Shown in pieces: positions 1 through 13,800 of a stretch of DNA of 64,000 nucleotides. Position numbers and translations under genes: made by a program. How positions within the stretch are numbered: the first letter of the stretch is position 1; each line of letters begins with the position of its first letter. Source of the stretch: Xiphias gladius (Eukaryota; Chordata; Actinopteri; Istiophoriformes; Xiphiidae); contig NC_053407.1 of the NCBI RefSeq assembly GCF_016859285.1, forward strand, positions 18,328,632 through 18,392,631, read 5' to 3'. Under the pieces are notes generated by a model, which saw only the letters and a list, made by a program, of their open reading frames with translations, had not been told where the DNA came from and did not search any database.

Positions 1-276
1 AGATTTTTTTTTTTAAATCTCTGTATCTGCACCATGCATCACATGCAATACTTAAACTTTACTTTAGACTAAACACATGATGGTGCTGCAATGACATGTC
101 ATAATTTCAGTTATTGTGTAAATTACTACTTATCTGTTAAAGTCCATTTTATACGCATTTGCAGAAGAAATATTTCGAATCATCTTTTAAACGATGTCTA
201 AAAGGTAGGTGAGTCTATATGAACGCCGCTGATAGAAATATGGATACAGTGTTATTTGTTGGGCTGTACTTCCTCT

Positions 277-3200
277 TTCATGGTCATCAAAAACATCCTG
301 CCACATGATAGATGTCACTTCAGCTGAAGCTGAAGTAATATTCACAAAGCTGGAAATACAGACAATAATGACATTTGTAACATCGGTGTGTTGGACGGTG
401 TATTTCCCCTCTACATTGTATGTTCCCCTTCACAACCTACTTCTCCATGTAGAATGCCTCCAGTTTGGTGAAATCTCCTCCAAATCCCATCTTCTGCATG
501 AATGCAAGTACATCATGGTTGGATCTCCTATGGAACCAAGTCATTTAACTAAACATAATTGCACTGATTGTTTAAGTTCACTTTGAAAAAGCTTAAGCTT
601 ACTTAAACCAAACTAAAGTTGTTCCCTTTTTATAATTATTATTATTTATAATAATAATAATTATAAGACATATACTTACAACAACCACCTGGGTCAAGAT
701 ATAAACTTTGTTTTTTCTTGTTTCTAATTACTTGTATTTTTGAACAAACAAAACAGCAGCAGGCACAGGAAAGGTGACATACCTTCTGCTGACATTCCTT
801 GCACTTTTTCGTTGCCAAAATCCGTAGCACTGTAAACAAACAATAGTGATCGAAACCAGGAAATCCTGGTTGAGATCAACAACTGTCAGGAGGCATTTAA
901 ATGATCTGTTACATTTGAGCCTACCAGCAGGAAAAGTCAACCTCATCCCCTCCTACGTGGCTTTCGGAATCAGGAAACACTGATGACACTTCCTCACTCC
1001 ACTCTATAGTCTCGCCATAAACTGGCAGGTGGAGGGTAACTCTGGATTAACAGGGCCAGAAGTACCTGAAGGGGTTCCCCCTCTGTAGCAGGGAATAAAC
1101 AGGTCAGACTGCCCTGGGGAATAAATGGTAATCTATCAGATTTAGTTCAGAATTTAGTTTAAATACATTTCTCGCATTGTCTGTTGAGGACAGACATTTG
1201 ATCCCACTGATGTAGCCATAAGAGTCCTCCAGCTAAGAGATGAGTCTAGCTCAAAATTCAGTACATCTTGTTGCTGTTATTAGTTTAAAAATATCACGCA
1301 TAATAAAAGGCACTTTTTCTGAAGATCAAGGAGCTGAGATCATTTGGATAAAACTGTTGTTTTTCAGTAAATTTGGCTCATTTGGTCTTTGAATTTTACC
1401 TTTTCCCCACGATTTGATGTGGCTGGGCGAATCAAACTCAGGAAGGACTCTTATACCCTGCCGCCTGGCATATGAGATCACTCTTTCACATCTGACTTTA
1501 TGTAGATGTGAGTCATTGGATGGAAAGCCCCCTGAATCAGAGCCAGAAGCCTTTGTTCAGGGTGGATGCAACTTTTCAGCATTTTTTTCTACCTCATGAA
1601 TCCACATGCAGTTAGCCTGGTTAAAAATCTAAAATATGATAAATCTAGGATATAAAGTAGCCGAGTTTCATTTCATTAAAATCAAGATTCAAATATTTGC
1701 AAAGCAAATTATGATGAATATGCAGAGTCATGGTGCATATGATGGGAGCTTGCTTATTCTTCCTTATTCCTTAGTAGCTCTCTTCGTCAGCATGACACGC
1801 CCTTACTGAAAAGGTTTGGAAAGGTGCGGCTCCGGTAAGGGAATGAGGAGTCATCAACAATGTGCCAATGAAACACATTGAACTTACTGTAGGCCACTGC
1901 ATCCTAACAAGAAAACATATCTGTTAATACCATTGATGACAATTTGATCAATTGAACGGAAAGCTGAAGTTCAGATTATGTCATCTGATTATTACCAGAG
2001 TTTTTAAAATGGCCTGCACTGGTAAATAGTGACGTGAAGCGTCCCACAAAATTCCCCCTGACCTGAAACCGGGAGAAGTTTTCAATCTCAGTGTGGTTCA
2101 CAAAATACTAAAAATGAATGACCAAAAATCGACTAGTGGATTTAATTGATCCATCCCAAACATTATCCAAGCTCTACAACACACCGAGATTGTGTATTCA
2201 AGAAGTAACAACTTCAGAGGCCTCATGAGTTTGAGCATTTGGAAAATTCTGACTTACTGAGCCGAAATCCTCTTGATACAGCATCTGACTGAAGGTTTCC
2301 AGACCTGTGCTTAATCAGATGATCTACAGTATAAAATCAGCAATCATCTGAATCTGCATAAATAACAGTGTAATACTTGGGCCCATAATTAATGCTTAGT
2401 AGCATGAGAAATCTAGTGCAACTTGCTAAACACGCTGTGATGGAACCCATGATGCAAGCCTGTCCTTTACTAACTGTAGCCGATTGTTAACATGTTTGTT
2501 TCATTTTTGTACTTTTGTCTACACATGTTCTTGATTTTGTTTATACATGTTCTTCAACGTTGTACTGGCTATAATCACCTCTTACAGCACCCCACGCGGT
2601 TCCTGCAACCAGAGATGCTTCCCGTTCGGAGACAATCAGATTGCCTGGAACACAAATAGGAGCAGATGAGATAAGGCACCGGACCCTACCGGTTGCGCAA
2701 GATGGCGGCATCGTGACCTTTACCTGTGATGCTCTGGCTCAGATAAATGTATTAATACTTACATTTCTCACAAGAGTCCTCCTTTGGGTGACTCTCACAC
2801 TCATCGGTGTCAACAGTGATCTCCACAGCAAATGGTTTATCCTCTTTGAATCGCAGGGCACCATTTTCTGTTGACCATAAAAGTTTAAATATTACAGTCA
2901 CTATAGTTGCAGAATGATTGAAATTCTGTAGAAATGCATACGTAGCCTGTGTACTTTCATTACCTCCACCAAGGAAGTTAAGCTTTCACCCGTGTCTGTT
3001 TGTTGGTTTGTTTGTTTGTCAGCAGGATTATGCAAAAAGTACTGGACTGATTTGCACCGAACCTGGTGGAGGGATGGCGCATGGGCCAGGGAAGAACCGA
3101 TTAAGTTTTGGACCAGATCCAGATCATTTACTATGAATTTGAATTTTTTCTCTGAAGTCTGGTGTGCGTTGTTTGACATTGGTCTTGGCGGAGGTCAGCG

Positions 3201-3881
3201 CTCTTCTGAGTGCCATTCTGCCAATGAGCTATGATCTATTTTTGAAAACACAAACATGAAGCTGTGCTACCCTGGTCCATTGCCATGGTGGGTTTTGGAG
3301 TAGGTAGGCCTACACTGGCTTACTGATGAACTGCTGTCTCTACAAAGCCCACTGATCGACTTTAAAAGCCAACATGACAAACAGAACATTCATAACAAAA
3401 CCACAGTGAGTACTTGGCGCTACATTTTTGTGCATTCATAATGGAGTCTTGAACGTGTGTATCACCAGATCATCTACTCTTAATGCCCACTCTAGAATTA
3501 AAAAAGCCATAGTTTACACACATGATATATCACAAGTATCACAGAAACACTTTAAGTACCACTGTGAATATTTACAATTTCTGTTAGTACGACTGGAGCT
3601 TTTACCTCCAGAAAGGTGTAAAATCTTGCTTGCGTTTGACTTGATTCCACCTCACTTTATCACCTGCCAGATAAAGTGAGGTCTGGGAAAAATAAGAGGA
3701 AATTATCTCTTGCACGCAGCACCCAGATCAGCGGCTGACTGTTTTGCGTAACCACAGTGGAAAGCCGGTGGGTTCAATCGGTGTCGCCCCGTTGAGGAGA
3801 CGAAAGCCCGTGGTAGCGGCCGCACTCCCTCCACTGCGTGTAGGCCAAGTTGGACGGTAATTAATAGTAGCAAAATAACAT
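277..3881 (-). pseudogene. HEXA: Decayed hexosaminidase A (beta-hexosaminidase alpha chain) gene, exons 1-10
   Basis: Ten minus-strand exon-like blocks match human HEXA in order: 3664-3881, 2763-2867, 2579-2644, 2258-2304, 1996-2107, 1802-1903, 1400-1531, 925-1113, 441-527 and about 277-349. Exons 3, 4, 6, 9 and 10 have the lengths I recall for human (66, 47, 102, 87, 73 nt). Readable pieces include [15 protein letters not shown] (exon 6), DASRHYLP (exon 5) and GGDEVDFSCW (exon 8, the catalytic Asp-Glu pair). The gene is broken. Exon 1 needs two frame changes: one right after the ATG at 3881 and one after AADLG. Exon 5 is 112 nt (one extra G in a G run), exon 7 is 132 nt (one base lost before VISYARR), and exon 8 is 189 nt (8 bases extra with an in-frame stop). 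The exon 6 donor reads GG, and exon 10 lacks a clear donor. The functional enzyme is lysosomal and removes terminal N-acetylhexosamine, including from GM2 ganglioside. Its place next to ARIH1 matches human HEXA. Exons 11-14 lie beyond the window. Confidence 0.85.
2955..3240. repeat. Dispersed repeat in HEXA intron 1
   Basis: The block starts near 'cattacctccaccaaggaag', contains a GTTT/GTCT-rich stretch, the phrase 'caggattatgcaaaaagtac', and ends in 'ggcggaggtcagcgctcttc'. I recognise this as a short, widely dispersed fish (and invertebrate) repeat that often creates false reading frames with CLFVCQQDYAK-like text. I do not assign it to a named family. No coding capacity is seen. Confidence 0.55.
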
Positions 3882-4819
3882 CTCGACGAGTGTAGCGTCC
3901 AGAACTAACAGCATACTTGACTTCAATTTGGATGTATTCACCGGCACTTGCTCAACTGACAAACACTCGACGGCACGCAGTCACATGATTGGGGCCACAA
4001 CATTTTGTTTGTTTGTTTGTTTGTTTGTTTGTTTGAACTTTTTGTTTAAGCAGTTTGTCTATCAGTATTCAGGAGAAGTATCTCCCGGGTTTATTGTATT
4101 TACTATTAATTTTATCGTTAATACTTTTCCCATTATTCACTACAATCATTCTACCGATTCTACCGCTACGTGTAAATTACTAGTGGAACAACTAATGTCA
4201 CTCAAGTCGGAGTGATGTGACGCTTGAAGCAAATGTGGGGGGCAAAAAAAAAAAAAAAAAAGTAGGTTGCCATGACGTAGGCTGTATAAATAAGGCTTGC
4301 TTGGGTGCAGATAGTGGCTGACAAAATATGATAACGTTTTACAAATCGATACACTTCTGTAGAATTACAGAAAATGTTGGAACCGTATAGTTCGCCAGCT
4401 CGTAATAGTTTCTTCAAGCGTTGGTCTTGCCTACTTTTTATGAGCGGGAAGTGTGTTTTGTTAAGTTGCTGAGTACTTTAGCTGCGCGTGTTTAATGCTG
4501 CGTATAATGATTATTTTTGTGTTTTCAAAAATCGTTTTGAAATATACCCAGGTGACGACAAAAGTTTGTCATTTAAAATATATATAATTTTGTTTTAAAA
4601 AAAACATTTTCTTGTACAGTCCATCTGACGTAAGTCCGTCGTCAGTTGGTGACGCTGTGTCTCTTTGTTGGCTTAGCAGCGGCGACGTTTTGTTGTTATT
4701 TTCGCTGCAGCTGAAAAACAGGCTCGGATAATTTTGGTTTTCGAATTGTTCCACACTCAACATTTCACACACTGTAGACCTTTAGGTGTGCTTGTCACAA
4801 GTTGATAACCACCCTAGGA
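3882..4819. promoter_or_regulatory. Shared 5' region between HEXA remnant (minus) and ARIH1 (plus)
   Basis: The two genes face away from each other across about 940 bp, so this stretch should hold the ARIH1 promoter and the former HEXA promoter. It has scattered CpGs and a CRE-like 'tgacgtaa' near 4627, about 190 bases upstream of the ARIH1 ATG. A poly-A run sits near 4243-4261. No exon was recognised besides possible ARIH1 5' UTR next to the ATG. The promoter role is inferred from position. Confidence 0.45.
4003..4036. repeat. (TTTG)n microsatellite
   Basis: About eight GTTT units in a row, 120 bases upstream of the first HEXA exon on the other strand. Confidence 0.9.
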
Positions 4820-7800
4820 ATGGACTCAGACGAGGGTTATAACTATGAATACGACGACGAGGAGGAGGAATGTAGCGAGGACAGCGCCGAAGAGGAGCCC
4901 GAGGACGACACCCTGGAGCTCGGCGAGGTGGAGTTGGTCGATCCCGTGGTGGCCGGTGGGGAGCGAGACGAGTGCGGCGAGACTGGTGGAGGAGGCCACG
5001 GTCCCGGTGAGGAAGAGGAGGAGGACTACCGTTTCGAGGTTTTGACTGCCGAGCAGATCCTCCAGCATATGGTGGAGTGTATCAGGGAGGTCAACGAGGT
5101 CATCCAGGTAGGTATTTTGGCATGTCAGCGTTAGGAAAGACCGGGGTCCAGGGTTGGATGAAGCGTAAACAGGCCATGGATGTTAGCTTAGCCGTTAGCC
5201 TGGTAGGAGTAGTTTACTTGCTGGAAGTTGGCAGTTTCAGAACATTGATAAGATTTACACAAGACAAGAAACCTTTTTTCTCAATGTAGTCCTATTTTGT
5301 GTGCCTAGCGTTTGAAACGAAGATATGGACAACTTTAAATTTGTGCATTGGAGTAACAATTTCTATACGAATTCTGTTCCAGGAAGTAGTCTAATCCCTA
5401 TTGAGAAGTTGGCAGTAACGTTTGCTAAGCTAATGTTAGCTTGCAAGTTAGCTAGCTTGCTAACTAGCGAACTATAACCGTTAAACTAACACCTTAGCGC
5501 ATAACGTCTTTGGTTCTACAATTAGATATCTGCCAACTCCACGTAAACACCAGTTGGAGTGCGTTAACCAAGCAGATTAAAATTAACGTTACAAAATTTG
5601 TAAAATTACATGACCGTTAACGTTATTATAATGTAGGACGAAAGGCTTGGTCATCGAGTTGATTAGCAGGTTTCATGCTAGGTTACATGCGTTAACGTTA
5701 ACAAGCTATGTTATTACGACTTAATTAAAAGTTTGGATGGTTCACACGAAGACGTTGCAATCTGGCAACGGTGAAAGATTAAATTTGAACGGAAACTCAG
5801 TGGAGACCTTCGGCTTAGCGTTAACTTGGGCCTCCATTTCCTTTCACTTAGCTTCACTTAGGTACAGAATAAAATGGGAAGTGGTCACGATAACCCTGTC
5901 ATTATTTACGTTTTTAAGGAATAGGGTTGCATTTTATGTATAAAAATATGTTTGAGTGTTATAATTGCACAATAAACAAACCCAAAAACTAAAATAGGTA
6001 AAATACCCAAACTGTGGATACGGTACAGCCGCATGGCAGTTGTTTCTACAGCAGAATCAACTGATAGGGGTATTCTTCTATTAATAGTATTTAGATCTAG
6101 CTACTTAATTTCAGGTATTTGCAGCACTGACAAATAACTTTATTCAAGTAAATTCAAACATCTGTTTTCTGAATTAAAGTTTTCAATGTGGAGTATGTCA
6201 TAGTAGGATAGTTAACTTCACTTGAATATACTTTTCTTGTAAATGTCTGTAGTGGCTGTGTCTTCACATGTCAAAACTGGTTTTGCCCGGTCTCGGAAGA
6301 CAATTAAGGGTGAAGTTACAAGTGGCTTACGGATTTTTTTTTTCACCTGTAACTTTGTAGACTGTCAAAAATTGCACGGCAAACTTCAGAAAAACAGAAC
6401 AGGCAAAACTTGTGTGAACATTGTTCATAAATATACTCACAGGTATTTTTTAATATTTTGTCCAAATATTAAGAACATTTCTCAGTACAATTAAACTACA
6501 CAACAAACTACAGTCCCTAAAACGAGTATAAAATTGAATCAGCACCTCTCTAAAACATTATAAACAGAAGCTGATTATTATAACCTTCATGAAGGTAGGG
6601 TTTACTGATGGGCTGTTGTATTAGATTGCATTAGTTTTAGCTAGGTGTGCCTATTAAACTGGCAGTTTAGTATATAATCATACTTTGTCTTTTCATACAT
6701 TATCAATACCTTGGTACCAATGTCATGATAAGTTCTCTTGAGGTGTATCCTGCTTAATTTGCAGATGTTTTTATTCAAGGACCACCAACCACATGTTTAT
6801 GCTTGTTTGATATTTGGGTGACAGCACATGTGTACATGTGGCTTTGTGAATCTCTCATAAACATTTGCAAACCAAAGGCACTACATATTGCTTTGAATGA
6901 GAAGTATATGATAGAGAACTTCGGAAATTATTTGATCATTTTTAGAGAAGTTTTTAAATCAAAGGGTTTAACAAAAATGTTGCATGAACTTTTTTGGAAT
7001 TACAGCCATTTTTATACTATTCCTCATTTTCAGAGGCTCGAAAGCAATTGGAAAAATCTGTGTCATGGCCAGGTGTGGCGCGTTCCCTCGTTATTTCATT
7101 AAAAATTAAGCAGATAAAAGTGAATTTAAATTTGCATTTGGTCGCTTTTCCTGGGAACTCTCAATATGTGGTTCAAAAAGGTGTAGATGTAAATGAAGGA
7201 CACCATCATTAGTTTGAAAAAATAAAACAAACCTATCAGACGGATGGCAAAAACTTTAGGAATGGCGGAATCAACAATTTGGTACATTCTTAAAAAGAAG
7301 GAACGAGTTGGTGAGCTCAGCAACACCAAAAGGCCTGAAGACCACAGAAGACAACTAAAGTGGATGATCACAGAATTTTTTCCTTGGTGAAGATAAACCC
7401 TTCGAAGCTTCTAGCCATGGCCAAGGACAGTCTTGAGGAGGTAGGGGTATCATTGTCAAAGTCTACAATCAAGAGACGCTTTCATGAACGTAAATACATA
7501 GGTTTCGCCAGAAGGTGCAAACCACGGGTAACGCTCAAGGGCAGAAAGGCCAGATTAGACTTTGCCATAAATCATCTCAAAAAAACGTGCCCAGTTCTGG
7601 AATAAGATTCTTTGGACATATGAGACCAAGATTAACTTGTACCAGGATGATGGGATGAGAAGAGTATGTAGAAGAAAAGGAACGGCTCATGATCTAAAGC
7701 ATACCACATCATCTGTCACACATGGTGGAGGCAGTGTTATGGCATGGGCATGTATGGCTGTCAATGGAACTGGGTCACTGGTGTGTATTGATGATGTGAC

Positions 7801-10800
7801 TGCTGATAGAAGTAGCGGGATGGATTCTGAATTGTATTGGGCTATACTTTCTGCTCAGATTCAGCCAGATGTTGCTTCACTGTACAGACGGATAATGACC
7901 CAAAACATACTGCGAAAGAACATTCTTCAATGGCCGAGTCAGTCACCAGACCTCAGCCAAATTGAGCATGTTTTTCACACACTGAAGACAAAACTGAAAG
8001 CAGAAAGACCCACAAACAAGCTGCAACTGAAGGTGGCTGCAGTAAAGGCCTGGAAAAGCATCTCAAGGGAGGAAACTCAGCATTTGGTGATGTCAAAGGG
8101 TTCCAGACTTCAGGCAGTCATTGACTGTAAAGGATGTTCTTCCAAGTATTAAAATTAATCCTTATATTTATAATTATGTTGGTTTGTCCAATTATTTTTC
8201 AGCCTCTGAAAATGAGGGAATGTATAAAAATGGCTATAATTCCTAAACGGTTAATGCAATATTTTTGTTAAACCCATCGAATTAAAGCTGAAGTCTACAC
8301 TTTAGTCGGATCTTGATGGCTTCATTTCAAATCCATTGTGGTGGTTTACAGAGGAAAAATTATGAAAATTGTGTCACTCTCCAAATATTTATGTACCTAT
8401 CTGTACAGGATGGAGTGAAATAAACATTTTGTGTGTGAAGAGGTACATGGAGACAATTCCCCTTATGTTTTAATAGCTTAGAGCAAACCCCATGGAACCA
8501 TGGCACTGTACTATAATGTACTCTACTGCTGCAACATCAATCCCATTTCAAAATAAATGCATCATGCATATATTTAGAATACAATATATAAAAATATAAT
8601 GTTACACCCACATCACACCCAGGTATGATGGGGTTTTTATTGTTCTTTCATATTCTATACTGCTTCCACAATGAAGCTGCAATGAATCAAAATGCAAAAC
8701 AAATTTTTGTCTTCTGTAATTCTAAGAAATTTCACTGCTAAAGTGCAGTCTTGAGCATTTTGTTACAAACAGCTGATAGATGTTTTTCCCTGACTGATGG
8801 TACAATTGTTTCTGTAACAACGCACACACACAAGTTGGTAGATGTATATGTGTGTATGACAGCACAGACTTGGAACAATATTAAAATTTAACAGATTTTA
8901 GTTTTTTTTTTCTCCCTGCTAGATTGATTCCTTTGTTTTTTTTTTTTTTTTCCTTTTGTAAATTAAGAAAGTGAAATCATATAGTTCAGTTCAGGTTACC
9001 CGCAAATTTTTTTTTCTCCTCCTGATGAAAACTTTTCAACTCGTATGGAAACCACCTTTTAGAAATCTTCATTTGTTTGAGTCTTTCCGTTGACTTTGCA
9101 TGCCACCTCTGTATTCACTCTGCTTTGTATAACTTAACTGCAAGGCAGCATCAGCAAATTGTGAAGTGGAGCAGGTTTTCTCTCAGTTTGAACAAAGAAC
9201 AAATGGGAGGGAACAGATAGAAAACCTGGAGTGGCTCACACACTCTTCAAGTCAAGACTTCAGTGTAGCATGCAGTATTTCTGTTGCTCCTGGAGGACGA
9301 AATTGGTGGGTGCAACATGTCTGTCATATCCCTGTGCATTACTATATGGACTTAGAATAGAATTTATGTCAAGGTACACTAAAGTTATTTTTGCAGCTCT
9401 TGGTGGCCAAGCACCTTATAAGACACTTTATATTGGAGGTTGCTTTGATTTCTTTAATTTGTAAAAAATCTTTATATCAAATAGGAGAGAGCAGCTTTGT
9501 ACGTTTAATGGTGTGGCAATAACTGGTTGTGCAGTGTGGTACATAAAGCACATGCGCATAGAGCACAAATCCACCAACTTAACTTTCAAATGTGCTGCTG
9601 GCTGGCTGAAATTTTCTGTAAGGGACTTAAGCTGACTCCAGCTGTAGGTAGTGACTTGAATAATTCAACAGCATTCTGTATTCACTGCCTTCATTAGTGA
9701 AATCCTTCTCATTTGTAACCAAGGTTGAAAAACAGAATGCAAATAATACATTTATATTTTACATAATTGTTATTTGTTAATTTTTCAGGGGAAGAAGCAA
9801 GAAGAATGTTGATAATGTGTTAAATTACTTAAAGTACTTACAGTGAAAAATCCTTACATACAGTATAATGACACTGTGTTTGTGACATCATCTGTATTTT
9901 CTGTATCATCACTGATATTTCAGTGCTGTACAATATGGTGTGCTTCTGTGGAGCTATACCATCACATAAACATAGTAGAATCTGTGTTGCAAATTAAAAT
10001 GCTAAATCAAATGGTAATTTGCACAGAGAGAGCTTAGATTAAGCCAGAAGTAGGATTGATGGGAAATGGATGTGATGGAACTTTTCCATTAAATGTTTTT
10101 TGTGGGCAGGGTTCAATTTGGTTTTGTTGCCCTTTCAAGGAGAATTCAGGATTGTCTGACCTTATTCAATTAGGCCTATAGTACACTCCAAACAAAACTG
10201 AGTTGGATGTATTTCTTCTGTCAAAATGGCAGGTTTTTGTGACACACTTGCGGTGCCACTTTAGTTTCACTGCAGAATGTGAATGCTGGCCCATTATACT
10301 TAAATTACATACATAAATTTTCTCACAGCCTTGTTCAGTTTCCCCTAATACACCGTCACATGTCCAGTCACAAGCAATGGTGCGTGGTTGTTGTTTTTTT
10401 TTAATCGCGTGTCTAGTGGTCTAATTTATTGCATCATACACAGCTGCTATTTTGCCTGTGAAAAGTCTACATATTGCAAAAATGCAAAACTTGTATTTAA
10501 TTTGGAATGTACTGTGGCTTAGGTTGCCTACTCTTAGGCAGCCACTGTGAACAGAAAAATTGAAACTCTACCCTGCAGTAAATACTCCTGGTGCATCATT
10601 TTTCAAAAAACGATTTCTTCAGATGGTGTCAGACAGGAGTTGACTTAACTTTTTGACAACTTGTAAGGCTGTAGTTTGTGGTGGTATTTTATTGGATTTT
10701 ACTGTGATGAAAGGTGTTTCAGATATGTTTGTTCATGCCCACTAGCATACATGGTTGGACAATGAGTGGTAATGTGAGAGTTATGAAATCACAACTATTT

Positions 10801-13800
10801 TTTTTTTTTTTAATTTAAATGACTTGATTTCATTTCAGTGAATACAGTTATTGTCCAATAATAGGCTTAAGCAATATCTAAAGAAAACTGGATCCATAGA
10901 GCTTTCTGTTGTTTCACAAAAGAAATTTGAACTGGTACTTCGAGTAAAATTGTGGAAATACCGATTACTGAGCTTGTGTCAGTAATACCCCCAATTATAG
11001 GTTGTTACAGTGAAGATTAAAAATTGGCAGTAGTTAAATGTAAACTTTGGATTTATATCTGACCAACCATTTCTCATTCCTCTAGAATCCTGCAACAATA
11101 ACACGCATCCTTCTCAGTCACTTCAACTGGGATAAAGAAAAGCTTATGGAAAGGTAACAATCTCTGAATTACATTCTTTATTTGCCACATGGGAGGGCTG
11201 ATGTCTTAAAGATTTTTTTTTTTTTTTTTAAAGACTGATTTCATTTTTTTCTTTTTTCTTTTTTTTGTCTCATTTTATACAGGTATTTTGATGGTAATCT
11301 GGACAAGCTTTTCTCTGAGTGTCACGTCATTAACCCCAGTAAGAAGCCTCGGATCCGTCCTCCAATCAACACTAGATCATCGGCACAGGACATGCCATGT
11401 CAGATCTGCTATCTGAATTTCCCCAACTCTGTGAGTCCTATAATGACACCAGCGCTGTGTTGCCTGAGCTCAATGTATGTTCAGCTGTAAATTGTGATTT
11501 TACAATAGAGATTATCTCGAAAATTGTACGACACTAAAGCTGTGTCTTCGCTTGATGGCACAATGGAGACCCAGTTAACAGCCTTGGCTAACATACTAGT
11601 AAGAGAAAAACAGGATAAGTATGGCTAACTTGACATCATCACAAAATGTGATCACATTGTCTATTATGAAGGACTAGGATTAATGTTTTCTCATGCCTGC
11701 TGTACCCAGACATAAATTGTTGAATGCAGCTCAGTGTCATTATTTTAACTCAGTATTCACTACTGTTAGTTAGATTCTTTATCAGTACAGTGATCTGATT
11801 TTAGTTTTCAGGCTAAAAGTGATATTATGGTATTAACTTGGGATATTAGTTTAGACATTTTAGACTTGGCACCCTGTAATCAGATGTCTCTCTACCAGCT
11901 GTTGGCTTTGTCAATTGGATTTAGAATAGAAAACTCTCAAGACATGCCAGGTAATAAAAATGCTTGAACAGTAAAATGTTCCAATTTGAAGTAAAGATTA
12001 CTAATGCAGAGCACAGAGGGGGGAAATATTTTAGTTGCATAGCTGTTGGAAAGCTGAATGCTTCTATGTCCCTTTCACTTGGAAGTATCAGAAGGAAAAC
12101 TCAGCAAATACTGCAACAGTTGTTTAATTGCAATGCTATACCATTTCAACAGGAAATAGAAAATTATTGTGTCCCAGAATTGGTAGAATTTGTATACCTT
12201 ATTTACCCAGCCAGAGGTCATCCAGGGCCAATATTAAAAACATTTACCAACAGATTAGGACTGTTAATCTACAAATGTACCTAAATTAAAGGGCCACTGC
12301 AGAGTGTATGGTTCCATTCCTATAATACAGTACATTGTCTCAACAAAGTATTCATTCATGGAGGAGGAGATATTAAATTGTTAGAAAGAAAGCTGCAAAA
12401 TCCAGACTATATTAATCTACAATATTTATATGTTCAGGTTTGTAGCACACAAAATTATCCATCAGCTATTTGAATCATTTTGTACAAAATTGTTTTGTCA
12501 AATCTTGGTATTTTTCCTATGAATGGCATCAACTCTGAAGCCCTTGACTAGTCTGGTCAACAAAAGCGCATATGCTTGTAATTATGTGATATTTGTCTTA
12601 TTTAAAATTAAAGTAGATACTTCTCTCTTACAGTATTTTACAGGCCTGGAGTGTGGACACAAGTTCTGCATGCAATGCTGGGGAGATTACCTGACCACCA
12701 AAATCATAGAAGAAGGAATGGGACAGGTACCCACTAAGATTTAATGATCAGTGTTAGTCTTTTAATAGCTGTCTGACTAATGATTCGCCTTCTGCGTTGT
12801 CTTCTCAGACCATTTCTTGTCCTGCTCATAGTTGTGACATTTTGGTTGATGACAACACAGTCATGTGAGTATCCGTTTGTGCTTGTATTTGTTTTGATGA
12901 CTTGTTGCATATTGGCCATCAATGATCAGCATAAGTAAATGTGACTTACCTATTCTTGTAAAGAAAAGAGCAGGAAATAAACATGATTCTTCTTTTTTTT
13001 TAATTCTGTCTCATTTTTTTGTAAAATCATTATTGTATAGAGACAGGCACAGTTCACTAACCAACTACTAGTGAAGGACATTTTTCTCACAACATTGTTA
13101 CATCTGCATCATTTTTAATTTGGAAATTTTGCAAGATGGTGTTGAAAAGTCAAAAAACATAATGAAGCCCATACACTTTGCAATTGGGCATACATTTCAA
13201 TCAAATAGTAAAGAACACAGACATAATTATTTATTGCAAATTAAGCAGAAGAAAATCAATATCATCCTAAAATTAGACATGCTGTCTTTATTTATATTAG
13301 TTTTTTACTGCATTTAACAGGAATAGAAACTGTAAATCAGAAGATTTTTCACCTGGCATTTTCTCTGTCATTAGACCACTACTTTACTACTTCATAATGT
13401 TTATGTTCAGCCTGTAGTGCAAAGAAATATACCTCCATATTGGAAACATGGACAGTAATCTCTTGTACCAGCTCTTAAGCAGACAGTAATTGTCTTAACC
13501 TACATTCTGATCTTACCAGCTAGCAAGAGACCTGACAGTGTTTCTACAGTGTAGGATGCAACATGCACAGAAACATATATTCCCCAAGTCAGTATTTAAT
13601 TTCATGAATGCACTTGTACCTTAGTTAGTAACCCGTACTAAATATCTTTAATAATATAAAATGTGTACTTGCTCACATAATTATATGAGCAAATACACGA
13701 GTTTTCTGACTGTAATGTCAACTCAAGAGAAAGTGGTATTGTCTAACTGTTTTGTTTTTATTGAATTGTTGCTTGAAAGGTTTGCACTGAGTACAGTATA

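Noticed and set aside
783-829. A minus-strand 47-nt block with acceptor and donor (reads LRILATKKCKECQQK)
   Set aside because: First taken for a HEXA exon, but the true exon 9 was found at 441-527, and this block has no match to HEXA in any frame.
2918-3234. Overlapping frames with CLFVCQQDY-like text
   Set aside because: Lies within a dispersed repeat and recurs wherever that repeat occurs.
4802-4819. Upstream TTG start extending ARIH1 by six codons
   Set aside because: The ATG at 4820 begins the conserved MDSDEG and needs no non-AUG start.
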